DNA of 64,000 bases. Origin: M3007 sp041741155 (GTDB lineage Bacteria; Bacteroidota; Bacteroidia; Chitinophagales; Saprospiraceae). A model generated the notes under the pieces. That model was not told where the DNA came from, did not search any database, and worked only from the letters and a program-made list of their open reading frames with translations. Positions 26,116 to 35,463 of the stretch are shown piece after piece (position 1 is the stretch's first letter; every line of letters begins with the position of its first letter). Both the position numbers and the translations under genes were made by a program. Where the stretch lies: contig JBGSKO010000062.1 of the NCBI GenBank assembly GCA_041741155.1, positions 1 to 64,000 of the forward strand. The letters run 5' to 3'.

Positions 26116-26874
26116 ATGGAAAATTTAGAAAAAGAACCCACCGCCCACGAGAGCACCCCGCACGAAAATGGCGTGAAGGTCCCCGCAAAAATGAAAAAAT
26201 GGAAGCACCTCCGGGGCGAAAATGCCTGGACGATGTTCAAGGTGATGGCCGAGTTTGTGGAAGGATTTGAAGTACTCAACCGCGTAGGCCCCTGCATCTC
26301 CATTTTTGGCTCTGCCCGCACCAAACCCGGTACATTTTACTACGACCTGGCCACCAAAGTGGCGTCCCGTCTCTCCGAAGAAGGTTACGGCATCATCACC
26401 GGCGGCGGACCCGGCATCATGGAAGCCGGCAACAAAGGCGCCTGGATGAAAAGCGGCACCTCCGTGGGCCTCAATATTGACCTCCCTTTCGAACAAAGCC
26501 ACAACCCTTTCATCGCTCCGGCACTGAATATCAAGCACCGCTATTTCTTTGTGCGCAAGGTCATGTTCGTCAAATACGCCCAGGGCTTCGTGGTCATGCC
26601 CGGTGGTTTCGGTACACTGGACGAACTGTTCGAGGTGCTTACCCTGGTCCAAACCAAGACGATCACCCCCGTCCCCGTCGTACTCATGGGTACCGAATTC
26701 TGGACTGGCCTGAAAGACTGGATCGTGGAGGTCATGCTCAACCGCCACCACAATATTGGCCAAACAGACCTCAACCTGCTCCACATTACCGACGACCCGG
26801 AAGAGGTGGTGCGGGTTATCAATGAATTTTACGCCCGGGATGCGGAGCAACTTTCGCCAAATTTCGATTTGTAG
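26116..26874 (+). CDS. LOG-family (TIGR00730) nucleotide phosphoribohydrolase-like protein
   Basis: The 252-residue cytoplasmic protein has the Rossmann-fold motifs of the LOG family: ISIFGSARTKPGTFYYD, GGGPGIMEAGNKGAW and the PGGFGTLDE active-site loop. LOG proteins cleave the N-glycosidic bond of nucleoside 5'-monophosphates (in plants releasing cytokinins); many bacterial members act on AMP, and some lysine-decarboxylase annotations of the family are mistaken. The first about 40 residues are a charged extension (KKWKHLRGENAWTMFKVMAE) seen in Bacteroidota members. A terminator hairpin lies in its probable leader. It is convergent with the 2000-residue cargo gene, with three bases between stop codons. 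Confidence 0.92.
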   Translation: MENLEKEPTAHESTPHENGVKVPAKMKKWKHLRGENAWTMFKVMAEFVEGFEVLNRVGPCISIFGSARTKPGTFYYDLATKVASRLSEEGYGIITGGGPGIMEAGNKGAWMKSGTSVGLNIDLPFEQSHNPFIAPALNIKHRYFFVRKVMFVKYAQGFVVMPGGFGTLDELFEVLTLVQTKTITPVPVVLMGTEFWTGLKDWIVEVMLNRHHNIGQTDLNLLHITDDPEEVVRVINEFYARDAEQLSPNFDL

Positions 26875-26877
26875 AAA

Positions 26878-29800
26878 TTACCGCAACACCGTCACGTCTC
26901 CCTTCCGGAATTTCCGCTCCTCCTCGCCGCCGCCGCACAGCACTTCCAACAACCACACATACACGTCGGAGGGCGCGGGTTCGCCAAATGTGGTGCCATC
27001 CCAGGCCGCAGTTGGTCCGGTAGCTTCATATACTTTTTGCCCCCACCGGTTGTAAATCGTCAGCCGGGCCACCACCTCCACGCCCTCAAAAGGCACAACC
27101 GTGAAGGTGTCGTTCACCCCGTCGCCGTCGGGCGTGAACGCATTGGGCACGCGGATACGCGCCGGGTCGCAGGGCGGAAAAGCAATCAGCCGATATACTA
27201 TCGTGTCCGGACAATCGTCGCCGGTGCGCACAAACAACGTGTAAGTCATGGTGTCCATCGGTGGCGTAGCCGTCGGGCTGGGACAGGTCGTGCAACTCAG
27301 ACCGTCGGCAGGTACCCACAGATAACTCGCGTACCCGCCGGGGCCGGGCAGCACCACGGAAGTTCCCGACAAAAAGTAAATCGTATCGGCTTCCTCTGGC
27401 AAATCAGGTATCGAAAAATCACTGATCACCACACAGTGCGTGCTGTCACAACCGAGGCTCGAGGTGAACGTCCGGCAATATGTGCCCGCCTCCGTCACCG
27501 GTTCGCCAAACACCAGAACCGGATCGGGCGCACAACGGGAAATATTTTCCTGCGTGTGCGGTGTCACTTCCACCGTCAGGAATACCAGGCTGTCGCACCC
27601 ATCTGCATTGGGCAAAAGTTGCGTGTAAAGCCCCGGCACGTCGGTTGGTGTGCCGAAAACATCCACAGGCGTGCCTTCACAGGTGCGTAATTTGCCCAGG
27701 TCGGTGGTATCGGGGAAAAAGACGGCAATCGAAACGGAATCCTGCAGCAAACACCCGGCTGCATTGGTAGCCGTCACGTAATAGGTAGCACTTTGCGCAG
27801 GTTGCAAGGTTTGGGTGGCCGATCCGGCGTTGGTGATGCCCGGCCCGGCCCATTGCCACGATACCGCCGCAGAGGTTTCCAAAACCACACTTTGGCCCTG
27901 GCAAATTGCCGCATTCCCGGCAAGCAGTGCTGGCGGTTCGTTTACTTGAATGGAAAAAATATGCGTCACGGTGCAGGTTGGACCCGCATCCGTCAGAGTC
28001 AGGGCGTACAACCCCGGGGCGGGCGGCAGGAAATCGAATTGCGGACAATCGGTACATGGCGGGGCGGTAGTTCCCGTCCACGTGTACGCGTGCCCGACCA
28101 CCGGCCCTCCGGGCAAACCAACTGTCGTGCCGGCGCCAAGGCACAGACTTTCGGGCGTGTAGGTCACGGCCTCCGCTTGCAGCGGGAAAACGACGGTTTC
28201 GCAGGCACAGTTTTCACCGGCAGGAATGACCACCAGCAGGTTGCACAGATCGAGCGGATTGGCGGACTGAAGCAACAAACTGAGTGTTTCCCCGGCCGCA
28301 AGATTTTTTTCAGGAAAATCAGTCAGCACTACCGTGTCGGCAGCCGAAAGCTGGCCATTGCCGTCCACGTCGCGCACAATTTGCAGGACCGACAACAGCG
28401 CGGACAAGGAGCCTGTGTTCGTCACTAGAACGGAAAACGCCCCCGCCCCTGCTCCGGAAATACTACCCGTGGCGCTGGTGATGGTCAGGCCGGGAATGTG
28501 TGGGGGCAAGGGCAGCAGACTTTCCCCTGTAGCTACATAAATGGTGCAAAAGTCATTGATCGTCGGGCAAAACGCCGCGCTGCGCTGGCGAGCCTGAACG
28601 CGCACGAGTGCGCCGTCGCAGTTCGCCATGTCGCCGGACAGCACTTTGAAACTGAACTGTACGATCGTATTGGCAGGCAAGGCCACCGGCAGCGCCCAGC
28701 GCAGCACCTCACCCGATACTTGCGGACCGCCGGGCAGGGCATTGCTCCCCGGCAGATAAGAGCCGGGCACGTAGGTATAGCCGGGCGGCACGCTCACATA
28801 CACGCTATCGCCGGGCAGGGCCGAGCCGGAGAGTAGCAGGCTGACCGACAGGGTGCGTTCGGCGTTGCACGGCACGGGGCCGCCGACGGGTTCGTTCACA
28901 TTGACTTGCACCGAATACGTGGGCGTGACACCCTCCACGATAATCGGGTCACTGGCTTTGCGCAGGCTATTGGTGGGCTTGCCACAATACCACTCGGCTC
29001 GCGCGCCGAAGATCAATTGGGCATTGGATACCACACCGCACTCGGCCACCACTCGGAACCGGATACGGAGGCTGTTTTGCGAAACAAGGTTGACGCCCGG
29101 CAGGCCCGCAGTATCCAACAAGGTTTGCAGGGTCGCGAGGTTCCATTCGAGCAAGCCGTTGCCGACATCCGTTGGGTCGGGGATAGGCTCGAAGGCACTG
29201 CCCGCCGGGTAGGCCATTTCGCAGGAGCCGGCCAGAAGTTGCAGGCCCGGCGGCAGCTCAATGTTTATGAAAGGTTTGTAGGCCCGCCCGAGGTCGGCGT
29301 TTGACAGTTCCAACACAAAATAGTCGGACGTGTCGCACAGGGGTACGCTGACAGGAAGACCAACAAGTTCGAGTTCGATCTCCGGTTTTCTGGGGCGAAA
29401 CAGCAATTCAAGCGTGTCTTTTCCGCAGGAAACGGCGCCCGGCTGGAGGTAGGGCGCGCAGTCCCAGCCATAAATAAGAAGCAGGCGCTGCGGGTCGCAG
29501 GAGGTATTGGTGGCGGAAATACGCAAGTTGTTCTGGCCAAGCGGGGGCAGGTTGCCAAGTTGAAAAATACCGCCGGTGGGCGTGAGCACCGTACCTGTAT
29601 TGAGTACGGTGATGGTCGCGTTGGTAAGGCCGCCTTCGGGATTTACGAGCTGAATCCAGTAGTTGGGCGCCGTGGCGGGCGCGAAGTTTCGGAGGAGAAC
29701 ATTTGCCGAAACGCTGTCTGACGGAAAATCCAGCGCCAGCTCGGTTGTTGTGATGGTATCGCGTGGCAGGTTGCTGTAAAAGCCGATTTTGTTTTCAAAA

Positions 29801-32800
29801 ACGCGCGTGAACGGGTTGGGCATGGACATACACCCCGGAAATGTCATCGTGACCCACGCGGCAGACGAGTCCGGATTGATGAATGTACAGTTCGGCTCGA
29901 ACAGCAGGCGGGTGCGCAACCCGTACCCCTCGTCAATCGGTTCCAGGTACGCCGGGGAAAAATCAACATGCACCATAGAGTCGGGCACCAGCGAAAAGGG
30001 TAGCGGCACATTCTGCAAGAGCGGAATGTTTTTCTGCATATTTAAAAACAGCAGGGTTGCCGACTGCGGCACCAGGCCCGGGGGCCACATAATCAGGTCG
30101 TAATTGGACACAACCGATAGCGGGCGCACCTCATAGGGGAACATATTTTCACGGGCAATTCGGATATCGTAGGAAAAAGGAGTGACCTGCTGGGAGGTCT
30201 CGCAGGGCCGAATCCCGAACGTGGCCACGTTGAATGAATCCCGGTAACCGGAATACTGCATCATCAGGGTGTCGTAATGGCGATAGTTGTAGTCACTGTA
30301 TCCGGCATTGGCATTGTAGCCCATCTCGAAGTTGATGAGGGGCGGAGAACTCGCTTTGCTGCTCGGGGTGTAGTTGAAGCCCAGTTTCAGGTCAACCCGC
30401 AACGCCACCGAGTCTCCGGCCCGCAGGATGAAATCCGGTGGCAAACAACCCTGCGCCCGCAGGGAATCCATGCGCAAGTAAAACGGATAGTTGGCTGTCG
30501 TGAGTTCGTCTATGACCTGAGTAGGTTTGGTATTGACCACCGCCACCTGCCCATACCGACTACCCAGCGGAAATACCGTCGAGACCGGGCAGGAATACGT
30601 GGTATTGGCACTGGAATCCCACACCGTGAGTACAGCTTCCGCGACTTGCAGCATATCCAGATTGGTAAAAACAAACCGCGCTGCATCCGTCTGGCCCGGA
30701 CCGATACTGAACGTATCGAACACGCCGGCATGGCCGAAATCGCTGGCAATGACCTCCGTAAATACCTGATACAGTAAACTTCGGATCGTGTCGCCACATA
30801 CAATTTTGCTCGACAGTACATTGCGTATCGTGTCGCCGGGCAAAAAACGATCGCGACGCACCTTGCTCAGGTCCAGCACACCTGCCGGGTCGGCGCGCCG
30901 GTCGTCATCATTGTCGGCCAGGTCGTAGTTCAGGCGGTAGGCTTCGTGGCTTTCCCGGATATCCCGGCAAGGGATCGTATCGCCCGGGAAGAAACCGCCG
31001 CCCCCCGGCCCCGTTGGATCCACGATATGCGGCGGGCAGAGACATTCCGTTTGTAGCGGAAAAGAATCACAGGCGGTTACAGCGCAGTCCAGATCAATAT
31101 CCAGGGTTTGCGAAAGCATGGCTGTTGTTTTCGGAAAATAACCGCAGCCTATGCAGGAAACTGGTTCGTATGCAATAAAATCAACGCCGAATACCGGGCT
31201 TCCCCCGTCAATCCAGACATACGAGGCGTCGTTTCGGCAAGTGTTTTTCAAACAAAAATTGAATACAAAAAACGAATCGGATATGGGCAGTTCGAAAGCA
31301 AGCAGCACCCGATTGATGGGATAATCCGTGACGGTAGGCGTGATCGAAAACGACGCCGGCGCCTTGCCATCCAGCAGGGGCGGGCAGTCGGGCGACCAAT
31401 CCAAGCCCACAGGGAGGTCTATTTTCATCCACAGATACCCGGTATCGGCTAAAAAACGTAGGGAACTCAGCCGGTACTGGAACGGATATGTTTCGCCATC
31501 GCGCAGGCAATCGCCGAGCCCGTAGGTCACCGAGGCGCTGAGATAATCGCCGAGCCGCGCCTCGAACGTCACGGTATCAGCCACCGCGAATCCGCCGGGC
31601 GGGCAGGGTTTGTTGTAATAGTAATTGAGCCGTATTTTGGGCAGGAGTTGTATGCAATCGCCCAGGCAATAAAATGCATCGAAGGAAATATCCACGGTAT
31701 CCGAAGCCGCTATCTCCGGCATAAAGAGCGTGACAAATCCCGACAAGGTATCGCCGCACTCGGCCATGGGAATATCGGTTGTCAGGTTGGCAGACAGCGG
31801 CGCGGTTGTGCCGTTTTGGTGCAGTTTAAAGGAATTTTTATCCATGCCCAGGGCCGATGGCGCCTCGGAATTGATCTGGAGAACCAGGTTTGTGGCGGGC
31901 GCCGAACCGGTATTCACGATACGCAGGCGCATCTCGTGCGGCAGCTCCGCACAGTGGTCCCAGGGCAAGGCATAATACGTTTCGAAGGTCAGGATTGGTT
32001 GAAAAGACGAGGCTTTCACGAGTACATCCGCCAACACGCTATCCCCCTGACAGGGCGGCGCCACTGCCGCGCAACTCCACTCCGCCGCAATACTGGAGCG
32101 GGTCGTAAACTCCGGAAAACCGCAGTCAATAATCTCGATTGTCTGCTGGATCAGAAGCGTCTCCCCGAAGTCGAGCAGGGTGTCGCCATTGCCAAACTGG
32201 CTGAAAAACGCCCCGTCGAGGTAGGCTTTGTACTGCGTCGTGTCATTCTGTTCCCACACCACGCCGGCCACCGAGATACGGATGCCGCCGGCGTGTGTAT
32301 CGCGCAAAAACAGGTGCCGCACCGGGCCGAGGCGGGTGTTGCGCACATGCAGGGTGCGGGTAAATACGTCGCCCTTTTCGCCGCTCAGCACGGCATTGTC
32401 TACCTGTGTGATGACGAGCAGACTGGTTTGTATCTGGAAATTCGTAGTCGTCAATTGTTCCACCACAGCCCCGGCCCGCACGCGCAGCAAGGCGCTGAAC
32501 AGTTGGGCAGAGTTGATGGCATCCACCAAACCGCACGTGGCGGATAGTTGTACCCGCACCGTCAGTGGCGTACCAGGCGCCAGATTGGGCAGGGTGAGTA
32601 CTGGTTTTTCCAGGTTGGAAATATCGGATTCCGAGGCGCCACTCGCGCTGCCGGGCAGATATTCCAGCCCGGCCGGCAATTCGAGTTCCAGCAAGGCGCC
32701 CGCTACGGATATCGCAGTATTGTTCTGGATGGTGATGCCAAGCGTATCCGCAGAACACACGACCAACTGGTCAGGTGTTTGGTACGCGATGCTGAGATTT

Positions 32801-32880
32801 TGGGCAGTCAGCGGGGCAAAAAAAATGCCGAGTAGCACCCCGGCAAAGGCGAGAAAGCATTTGAACATCTTGAGCAGCAT
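26878..32880 (-). CDS. 2000-residue secreted repeat protein with type B (gliding-associated) T9SS domain
   Basis: Residues 1-26 are a signal peptide (FLAFAGVLLGIFFAPLTAQ). The long middle consists of DUF11-like immunoglobulin modules (for example ISVAGALLELELPAGLEYLP and a later SVPPGYTYVPGSYLPG). Around residues 1690-1790 there are PKD/Ig-like units (AICQGQSVVLETSAAVSWQW). Residues about 1905-2000 are the type B sorting domain found in gliding-associated cargo: VPNAFTPDGDGVNDTF, IYNRWGQKVYE, AWDG and a basic C terminus. It is the only type B cargo in the window. It is presumably cell-surface attached; no catalytic domain is seen. Two start codons lie close together; I use the first ATG. Confidence 0.92.
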   Translation of the reverse strand: MLLKMFKCFLAFAGVLLGIFFAPLTAQNLSIAYQTPDQLVVCSADTLGITIQNNTAISVAGALLELELPAGLEYLPGSASGASESDISNLEKPVLTLPNLAPGTPLTVRVQLSATCGLVDAINSAQLFSALLRVRAGAVVEQLTTTNFQIQTSLLVITQVDNAVLSGEKGDVFTRTLHVRNTRLGPVRHLFLRDTHAGGIRISVAGVVWEQNDTTQYKAYLDGAFFSQFGNGDTLLDFGETLLIQQTIEIIDCGFPEFTTRSSIAAEWSCAAVAPPCQGDSVLADVLVKASSFQPILTFETYYALPWDHCAELPHEMRLRIVNTGSAPATNLVLQINSEAPSALGMDKNSFKLHQNGTTAPLSANLTTDIPMAECGDTLSGFVTLFMPEIAASDTVDISFDAFYCLGDCIQLLPKIRLNYYYNKPCPPGGFAVADTVTFEARLGDYLSASVTYGLGDCLRDGETYPFQYRLSSLRFLADTGYLWMKIDLPVGLDWSPDCPPLLDGKAPASFSITPTVTDYPINRVLLAFELPISDSFFVFNFCLKNTCRNDASYVWIDGGSPVFGVDFIAYEPVSCIGCGYFPKTTAMLSQTLDIDLDCAVTACDSFPLQTECLCPPHIVDPTGPGGGGFFPGDTIPCRDIRESHEAYRLNYDLADNDDDRRADPAGVLDLSKVRRDRFLPGDTIRNVLSSKIVCGDTIRSLLYQVFTEVIASDFGHAGVFDTFSIGPGQTDAARFVFTNLDMLQVAEAVLTVWDSSANTTYSCPVSTVFPLGSRYGQVAVVNTKPTQVIDELTTANYPFYLRMDSLRAQGCLPPDFILRAGDSVALRVDLKLGFNYTPSSKASSPPLINFEMGYNANAGYSDYNYRHYDTLMMQYSGYRDSFNVATFGIRPCETSQQVTPFSYDIRIARENMFPYEVRPLSVVSNYDLIMWPPGLVPQSATLLFLNMQKNIPLLQNVPLPFSLVPDSMVHVDFSPAYLEPIDEGYGLRTRLLFEPNCTFINPDSSAAWVTMTFPGCMSMPNPFTRVFENKIGFYSNLPRDTITTTELALDFPSDSVSANVLLRNFAPATAPNYWIQLVNPEGGLTNATITVLNTGTVLTPTGGIFQLGNLPPLGQNNLRISATNTSCDPQRLLLIYGWDCAPYLQPGAVSCGKDTLELLFRPRKPEIELELVGLPVSVPLCDTSDYFVLELSNADLGRAYKPFINIELPPGLQLLAGSCEMAYPAGSAFEPIPDPTDVGNGLLEWNLATLQTLLDTAGLPGVNLVSQNSLRIRFRVVAECGVVSNAQLIFGARAEWYCGKPTNSLRKASDPIIVEGVTPTYSVQVNVNEPVGGPVPCNAERTLSVSLLLSGSALPGDSVYVSVPPGYTYVPGSYLPGSNALPGGPQVSGEVLRWALPVALPANTIVQFSFKVLSGDMANCDGALVRVQARQRSAAFCPTINDFCTIYVATGESLLPLPPHIPGLTITSATGSISGAGAGAFSVLVTNTGSLSALLSVLQIVRDVDGNGQLSAADTVVLTDFPEKNLAAGETLSLLLQSANPLDLCNLLVVIPAGENCACETVVFPLQAEAVTYTPESLCLGAGTTVGLPGGPVVGHAYTWTGTTAPPCTDCPQFDFLPPAPGLYALTLTDAGPTCTVTHIFSIQVNEPPALLAGNAAICQGQSVVLETSAAVSWQWAGPGITNAGSATQTLQPAQSATYYVTATNAAGCLLQDSVSIAVFFPDTTDLGKLRTCEGTPVDVFGTPTDVPGLYTQLLPNADGCDSLVFLTVEVTPHTQENISRCAPDPVLVFGEPVTEAGTYCRTFTSSLGCDSTHCVVISDFSIPDLPEEADTIYFLSGTSVVLPGPGGYASYLWVPADGLSCTTCPSPTATPPMDTMTYTLFVRTGDDCPDTIVYRLIAFPPCDPARIRVPNAFTPDGDGVNDTFTVVPFEGVEVVARLTIYNRWGQKVYEATGPTAAWDGTTFGEPAPSDVYVWLLEVLCGGGEEERKFRKGDVTVLR

Positions 32881-32990
32881 GGATTACTGATAAACGAATG
32901 TCCAAATGTACGGAGTTAACGCACAGATGCTTCCGCACGGCTACGCTTTGTTTGCGCAATTGCAGACAAAATGCGCGGAATCTACCGTAC

Positions 32991-33012
32991 CGGCGGGATT
33001 TATCCCGCCGCC
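32991..33012. repeat. GC-rich palindrome CGGCGGGAT-TT-ATCCCGCCG
   Basis: A perfect 9-bp inverted repeat with a two-base spacer lies 110 bases upstream of the 2000-residue cargo gene; a partial copy (TTTAACCCGCCG) follows within 30 bases. It lacks a T-tract, so it is better described as a REP-like unit than a terminator. The remaining bases of 32881-33095 hold no supported gene. Confidence 0.7.
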
Positions 33013-33095
33013 GCGTTGCAAAGGTGGAATTTAACCCGCCGCCGCCAAAAATGAATTATCTGGAACAGCTGGGCTCCAGGTACAAGAGCTAAGGT

Positions 33096-33224
33096 TTACT
33101 TCGGGAAATCCAGGATGAAGTTTCGGTTGTACAGCATCATCACCAGGGCAATGAAAAAGAAGAGGCCCATGAAAATGTAGAGGAGGCAGTAGCCTTTGCC
33201 GCGGGAGTTGGAAATATTTGCCAT
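33096..33224 (-). CDS. 42-residue single-pass membrane protein
   Basis: The frame reads MANISNSRGKGYCLLYIF, a hydrophobic helix with GLFFFIALVMML, and a polar end YNRNFILDFPK. One transmembrane helix flanked by a short basic N terminus and a charged tail is clear. An exact TATTTTTG -7 element (33262-33269) lies 37 bases before the ATG, which favours a real gene. It is divergent from mutL. No family recognised. Small membrane peptides of this kind are easily missed by gene callers. Confidence 0.65.
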   Translation of the reverse strand: MANISNSRGKGYCLLYIFMGLFFFIALVMMLYNRNFILDFPK

Positions 33225-33261
33225 GCTATCGAACGAGTTGAGGAAATGTCAAAAAGAACGG

Positions 33262-33269
33262 CAAAAATA
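33262..33269 (-). promoter_or_regulatory. -7 element TATTTTTG for the 42-residue membrane peptide
   Basis: Exact TAnnTTTG match on the minus strand, 37 bases before the small gene's ATG. Confidence 0.5.
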
Positions 33270-33422
33270 AAAAGAGCCGGGCAAGTAGGTACCGTTCCTT
33301 GCTTTTTTATCCCGGGTATCCCAAGATTGTCCGGGATGGTGTGCAGGAATTAGCAAAAAAGATACCCGGAACCAACTGCCAATAGCCGACAGCACAGCGC
33401 ACGAGGCTTGGCAAAAATGAAC

Positions 33423-33430
33423 TACCTTTG
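33423..33430 (+). promoter_or_regulatory. -7 element TACCTTTG for mutL
   Basis: Exact TAnnTTTG match, 74 bases before the mutL ATG, giving a leader of about 65 bases. Confidence 0.65.
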
Positions 33431-33504
33431 CACGCCCGATACCGCCTTGGCCCAAACAAACAACAGCGCAGGCATCGCCCTCCAGCCGGTATCGGAACGC
33501 AGCT

Positions 33505-35397
33505 ATGACGAACGTAATCCAATTGTTGCCCGAAAACGTCGCCAACCAGATCGCTGCGGGGGAAGTGGTGCAACGCCCTTCGTCCGTGGTGAAGGAGTTG
33601 ATGGAAAACGCGATAGATGCCGGGGCCAGTCAAATAAAACTCATCCTCCGCGATGCCGGCAAAACACTCATCCAGGTTGTGGACGACGGCTGCGGCATGT
33701 CGGAAACCGACGCCCGCATGTGCTTCGAGCGCCATGCTACCTCCAAAATACGCGAAGCCCGGGACCTGTTCGAAATCAAGACCATGGGCTTCCGGGGCGA
33801 GGCGATGGCCTCCATCGCCGCCGTAGCACAGGTGGAAATGCGCACCTGCCGCGCCGTGGACGAACTCGGCACGCGGGTACTCGTGGAAGATTCCACCATA
33901 AAAACCCACGAGCCTTGCCAGGCCCCCGTGGGCACCAGCATCTCGGTCAAAAACCTGTTTTTCAATGTTCCGGCCCGTCGCAATTTCCTGAAAAGCGACC
34001 CCGTGGAGATGCGCCACATCCTCGATGAATTCCAGCGCATCGCTGTCGCACATCCCGATCTGTTTTTTTCGATGCACCAGAACGATCAGGAAACATTTCA
34101 CCTGCCGCCGGGCAACCTGCGGCAACGCATCGTCAAGATTTTTGGCGAAGCCGCCAACAAAAAACTGGTGCCGGTACACGAAGAGACGGACATTCTTAAA
34201 ATCAGCGGCTTTGTTGGCAAGCCCGACTATTTCAAAAAATCCCGCGGCGAGCAGTTGTTTTTTGTCAACAAACGCTTCATCAAAAGCAGCTACCTGCACC
34301 ACGCCGTCGTCGGCGCTTTTGAAGAAATGTTGCCGCCGGATACCTACCCGCTGTACGTCCTGTTTTTGGAAATAGCACCTGGTCGCATTGACATCAACGT
34401 GCACCCGACCAAACAAGAAATCAAGTTTGACGACGAAAAACTGGTTTACAACTACCTGAAAGTCACGGTTCGGCACGCCCTCGGCGCATACAGTATCACC
34501 CCTACGCTCGACTTCGAACAGGAACCCGCGTTTCAGGCCACCCCTACCCCGTCGCCGTCGCTGCGGTCCGAAGGACAACGCTCCGGCGCCGTACGCGACT
34601 ACACACCCAAGAATCCGGACCACCTGGCCGACCAAAACCTGCGCAATTGGCAGCGGCTGTACGAAGGCCTCGACCTGCTGGACTCCAAGGCTTCCGCCAA
34701 CCAAGATACCGGGCAAACACACTCTATCATGCCCTCGGATGCTACAGCCTACGCGTCGCAGGGAACATTCGACGTGCGCTCCAGCGACGAGCCAAACGCC
34801 CTGGACGATGAGAGCGGCTCTTTTTCCAAAGGACAAAAAGAGCCGTACCAAATTCACGGACAGTATATCGTCAGCCAGATCAAGTCGGGTTTTCTGCTGA
34901 TTGACCAGCAGGCTGCCAGCGAGCGCATTTTGTTTGAGCGTTATCTGGAAGCCTTGCGGCAACAGCCTGTGGCTACCCAACAAGCACTTTTTCCGAAAAA
35001 TATTGAACTGCCACCCGCCGACGCGACCCTGTTACGCGCCATCCTCCCGGAGGTGAACCGCCTGGGATTTGATATTGCCGAGTTTGGCGGCGACGCATTT
35101 ATCATACACGGTACCCCTTCGGACATGGGTGCAGGCCAAACCGAGGAGCTGTTGCTCGAACGGCTGCTGACCCAGTACAAAAACAACCTCGATCTGGAGC
35201 TCGGCACCCAGGAAAACCTTGCCCGTGCCATGGCCCGCAGCGCAGCGCTCAAACGCGGCCAACCACTCGGCGCCACCGAAATGCAGGACTTGATTGACCA
35301 GCTCTTCGCCTGCGCTTCCCCATACCGAAGCCCTACCGGACGTACCTGCTTCATTACGTTCGAGCTGGACGAGCTGCAACGGCGATTTTCTACCTAA
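33505..35397 (+). CDS. mutL: DNA mismatch repair protein MutL
   Basis: MutL couples mismatch recognition by MutS to strand processing. The 630-residue protein has a normal N-terminal GHKL ATPase (ENVANQIAAGEVVQRP, ENAIDAGA, DDGCGM, GFRGEAMASIA) and a C-terminal dimerisation domain from about residue 440. The endonuclease metal site is unusual: the usual DQHAxxE reads DQQAASE from D467, the ACHxA-type motif is ARSAALKRG, and the CPHGRP-type motif is SPTGRT from S609. Together these suggest the nicking site is degenerate. It is followed by two rhomboid genes and an EEP gene on the same strand, a grouping I associate with Bacteroidota. Confidence 0.97.
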   Translation: MTNVIQLLPENVANQIAAGEVVQRPSSVVKELMENAIDAGASQIKLILRDAGKTLIQVVDDGCGMSETDARMCFERHATSKIREARDLFEIKTMGFRGEAMASIAAVAQVEMRTCRAVDELGTRVLVEDSTIKTHEPCQAPVGTSISVKNLFFNVPARRNFLKSDPVEMRHILDEFQRIAVAHPDLFFSMHQNDQETFHLPPGNLRQRIVKIFGEAANKKLVPVHEETDILKISGFVGKPDYFKKSRGEQLFFVNKRFIKSSYLHHAVVGAFEEMLPPDTYPLYVLFLEIAPGRIDINVHPTKQEIKFDDEKLVYNYLKVTVRHALGAYSITPTLDFEQEPAFQATPTPSPSLRSEGQRSGAVRDYTPKNPDHLADQNLRNWQRLYEGLDLLDSKASANQDTGQTHSIMPSDATAYASQGTFDVRSSDEPNALDDESGSFSKGQKEPYQIHGQYIVSQIKSGFLLIDQQAASERILFERYLEALRQQPVATQQALFPKNIELPPADATLLRAILPEVNRLGFDIAEFGGDAFIIHGTPSDMGAGQTEELLLERLLTQYKNNLDLELGTQENLARAMARSAALKRGQPLGATEMQDLIDQLFACASPYRSPTGRTCFITFELDELQRRFST

Positions 35398-35410
35398 CGT
35401 AACCCTGCAA

Positions 35411-35447
35411 CTCAACCGCTAACCTTTCCCCTTCAACCTGCTCAACC
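35411..35447 (+). repeat. CTCAAC repeat cluster B (leader of the first rhomboid gene)
   Basis: CTCAACC occurs at 35411 and 35441, with TTCAACC between them at 35432, in the 66-base gap between mutL and the rhomboid ATG. This is the weakest of the seven clusters. Confidence 0.55.
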
Positions 35448-35463
35448 CTCTTCACCGCTCACC

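Noticed and set aside
25989..26270. 93-residue frame across the terminator
   Set aside because: It runs through an intrinsic terminator and overlaps the LOG-family gene in another frame.
33307..34983. 558-residue minus-strand reading frame over mutL
   Set aside because: It lies entirely antisense to a gene with clear MutL motifs. Long antisense frames are expected here from the GC-rich codon use.
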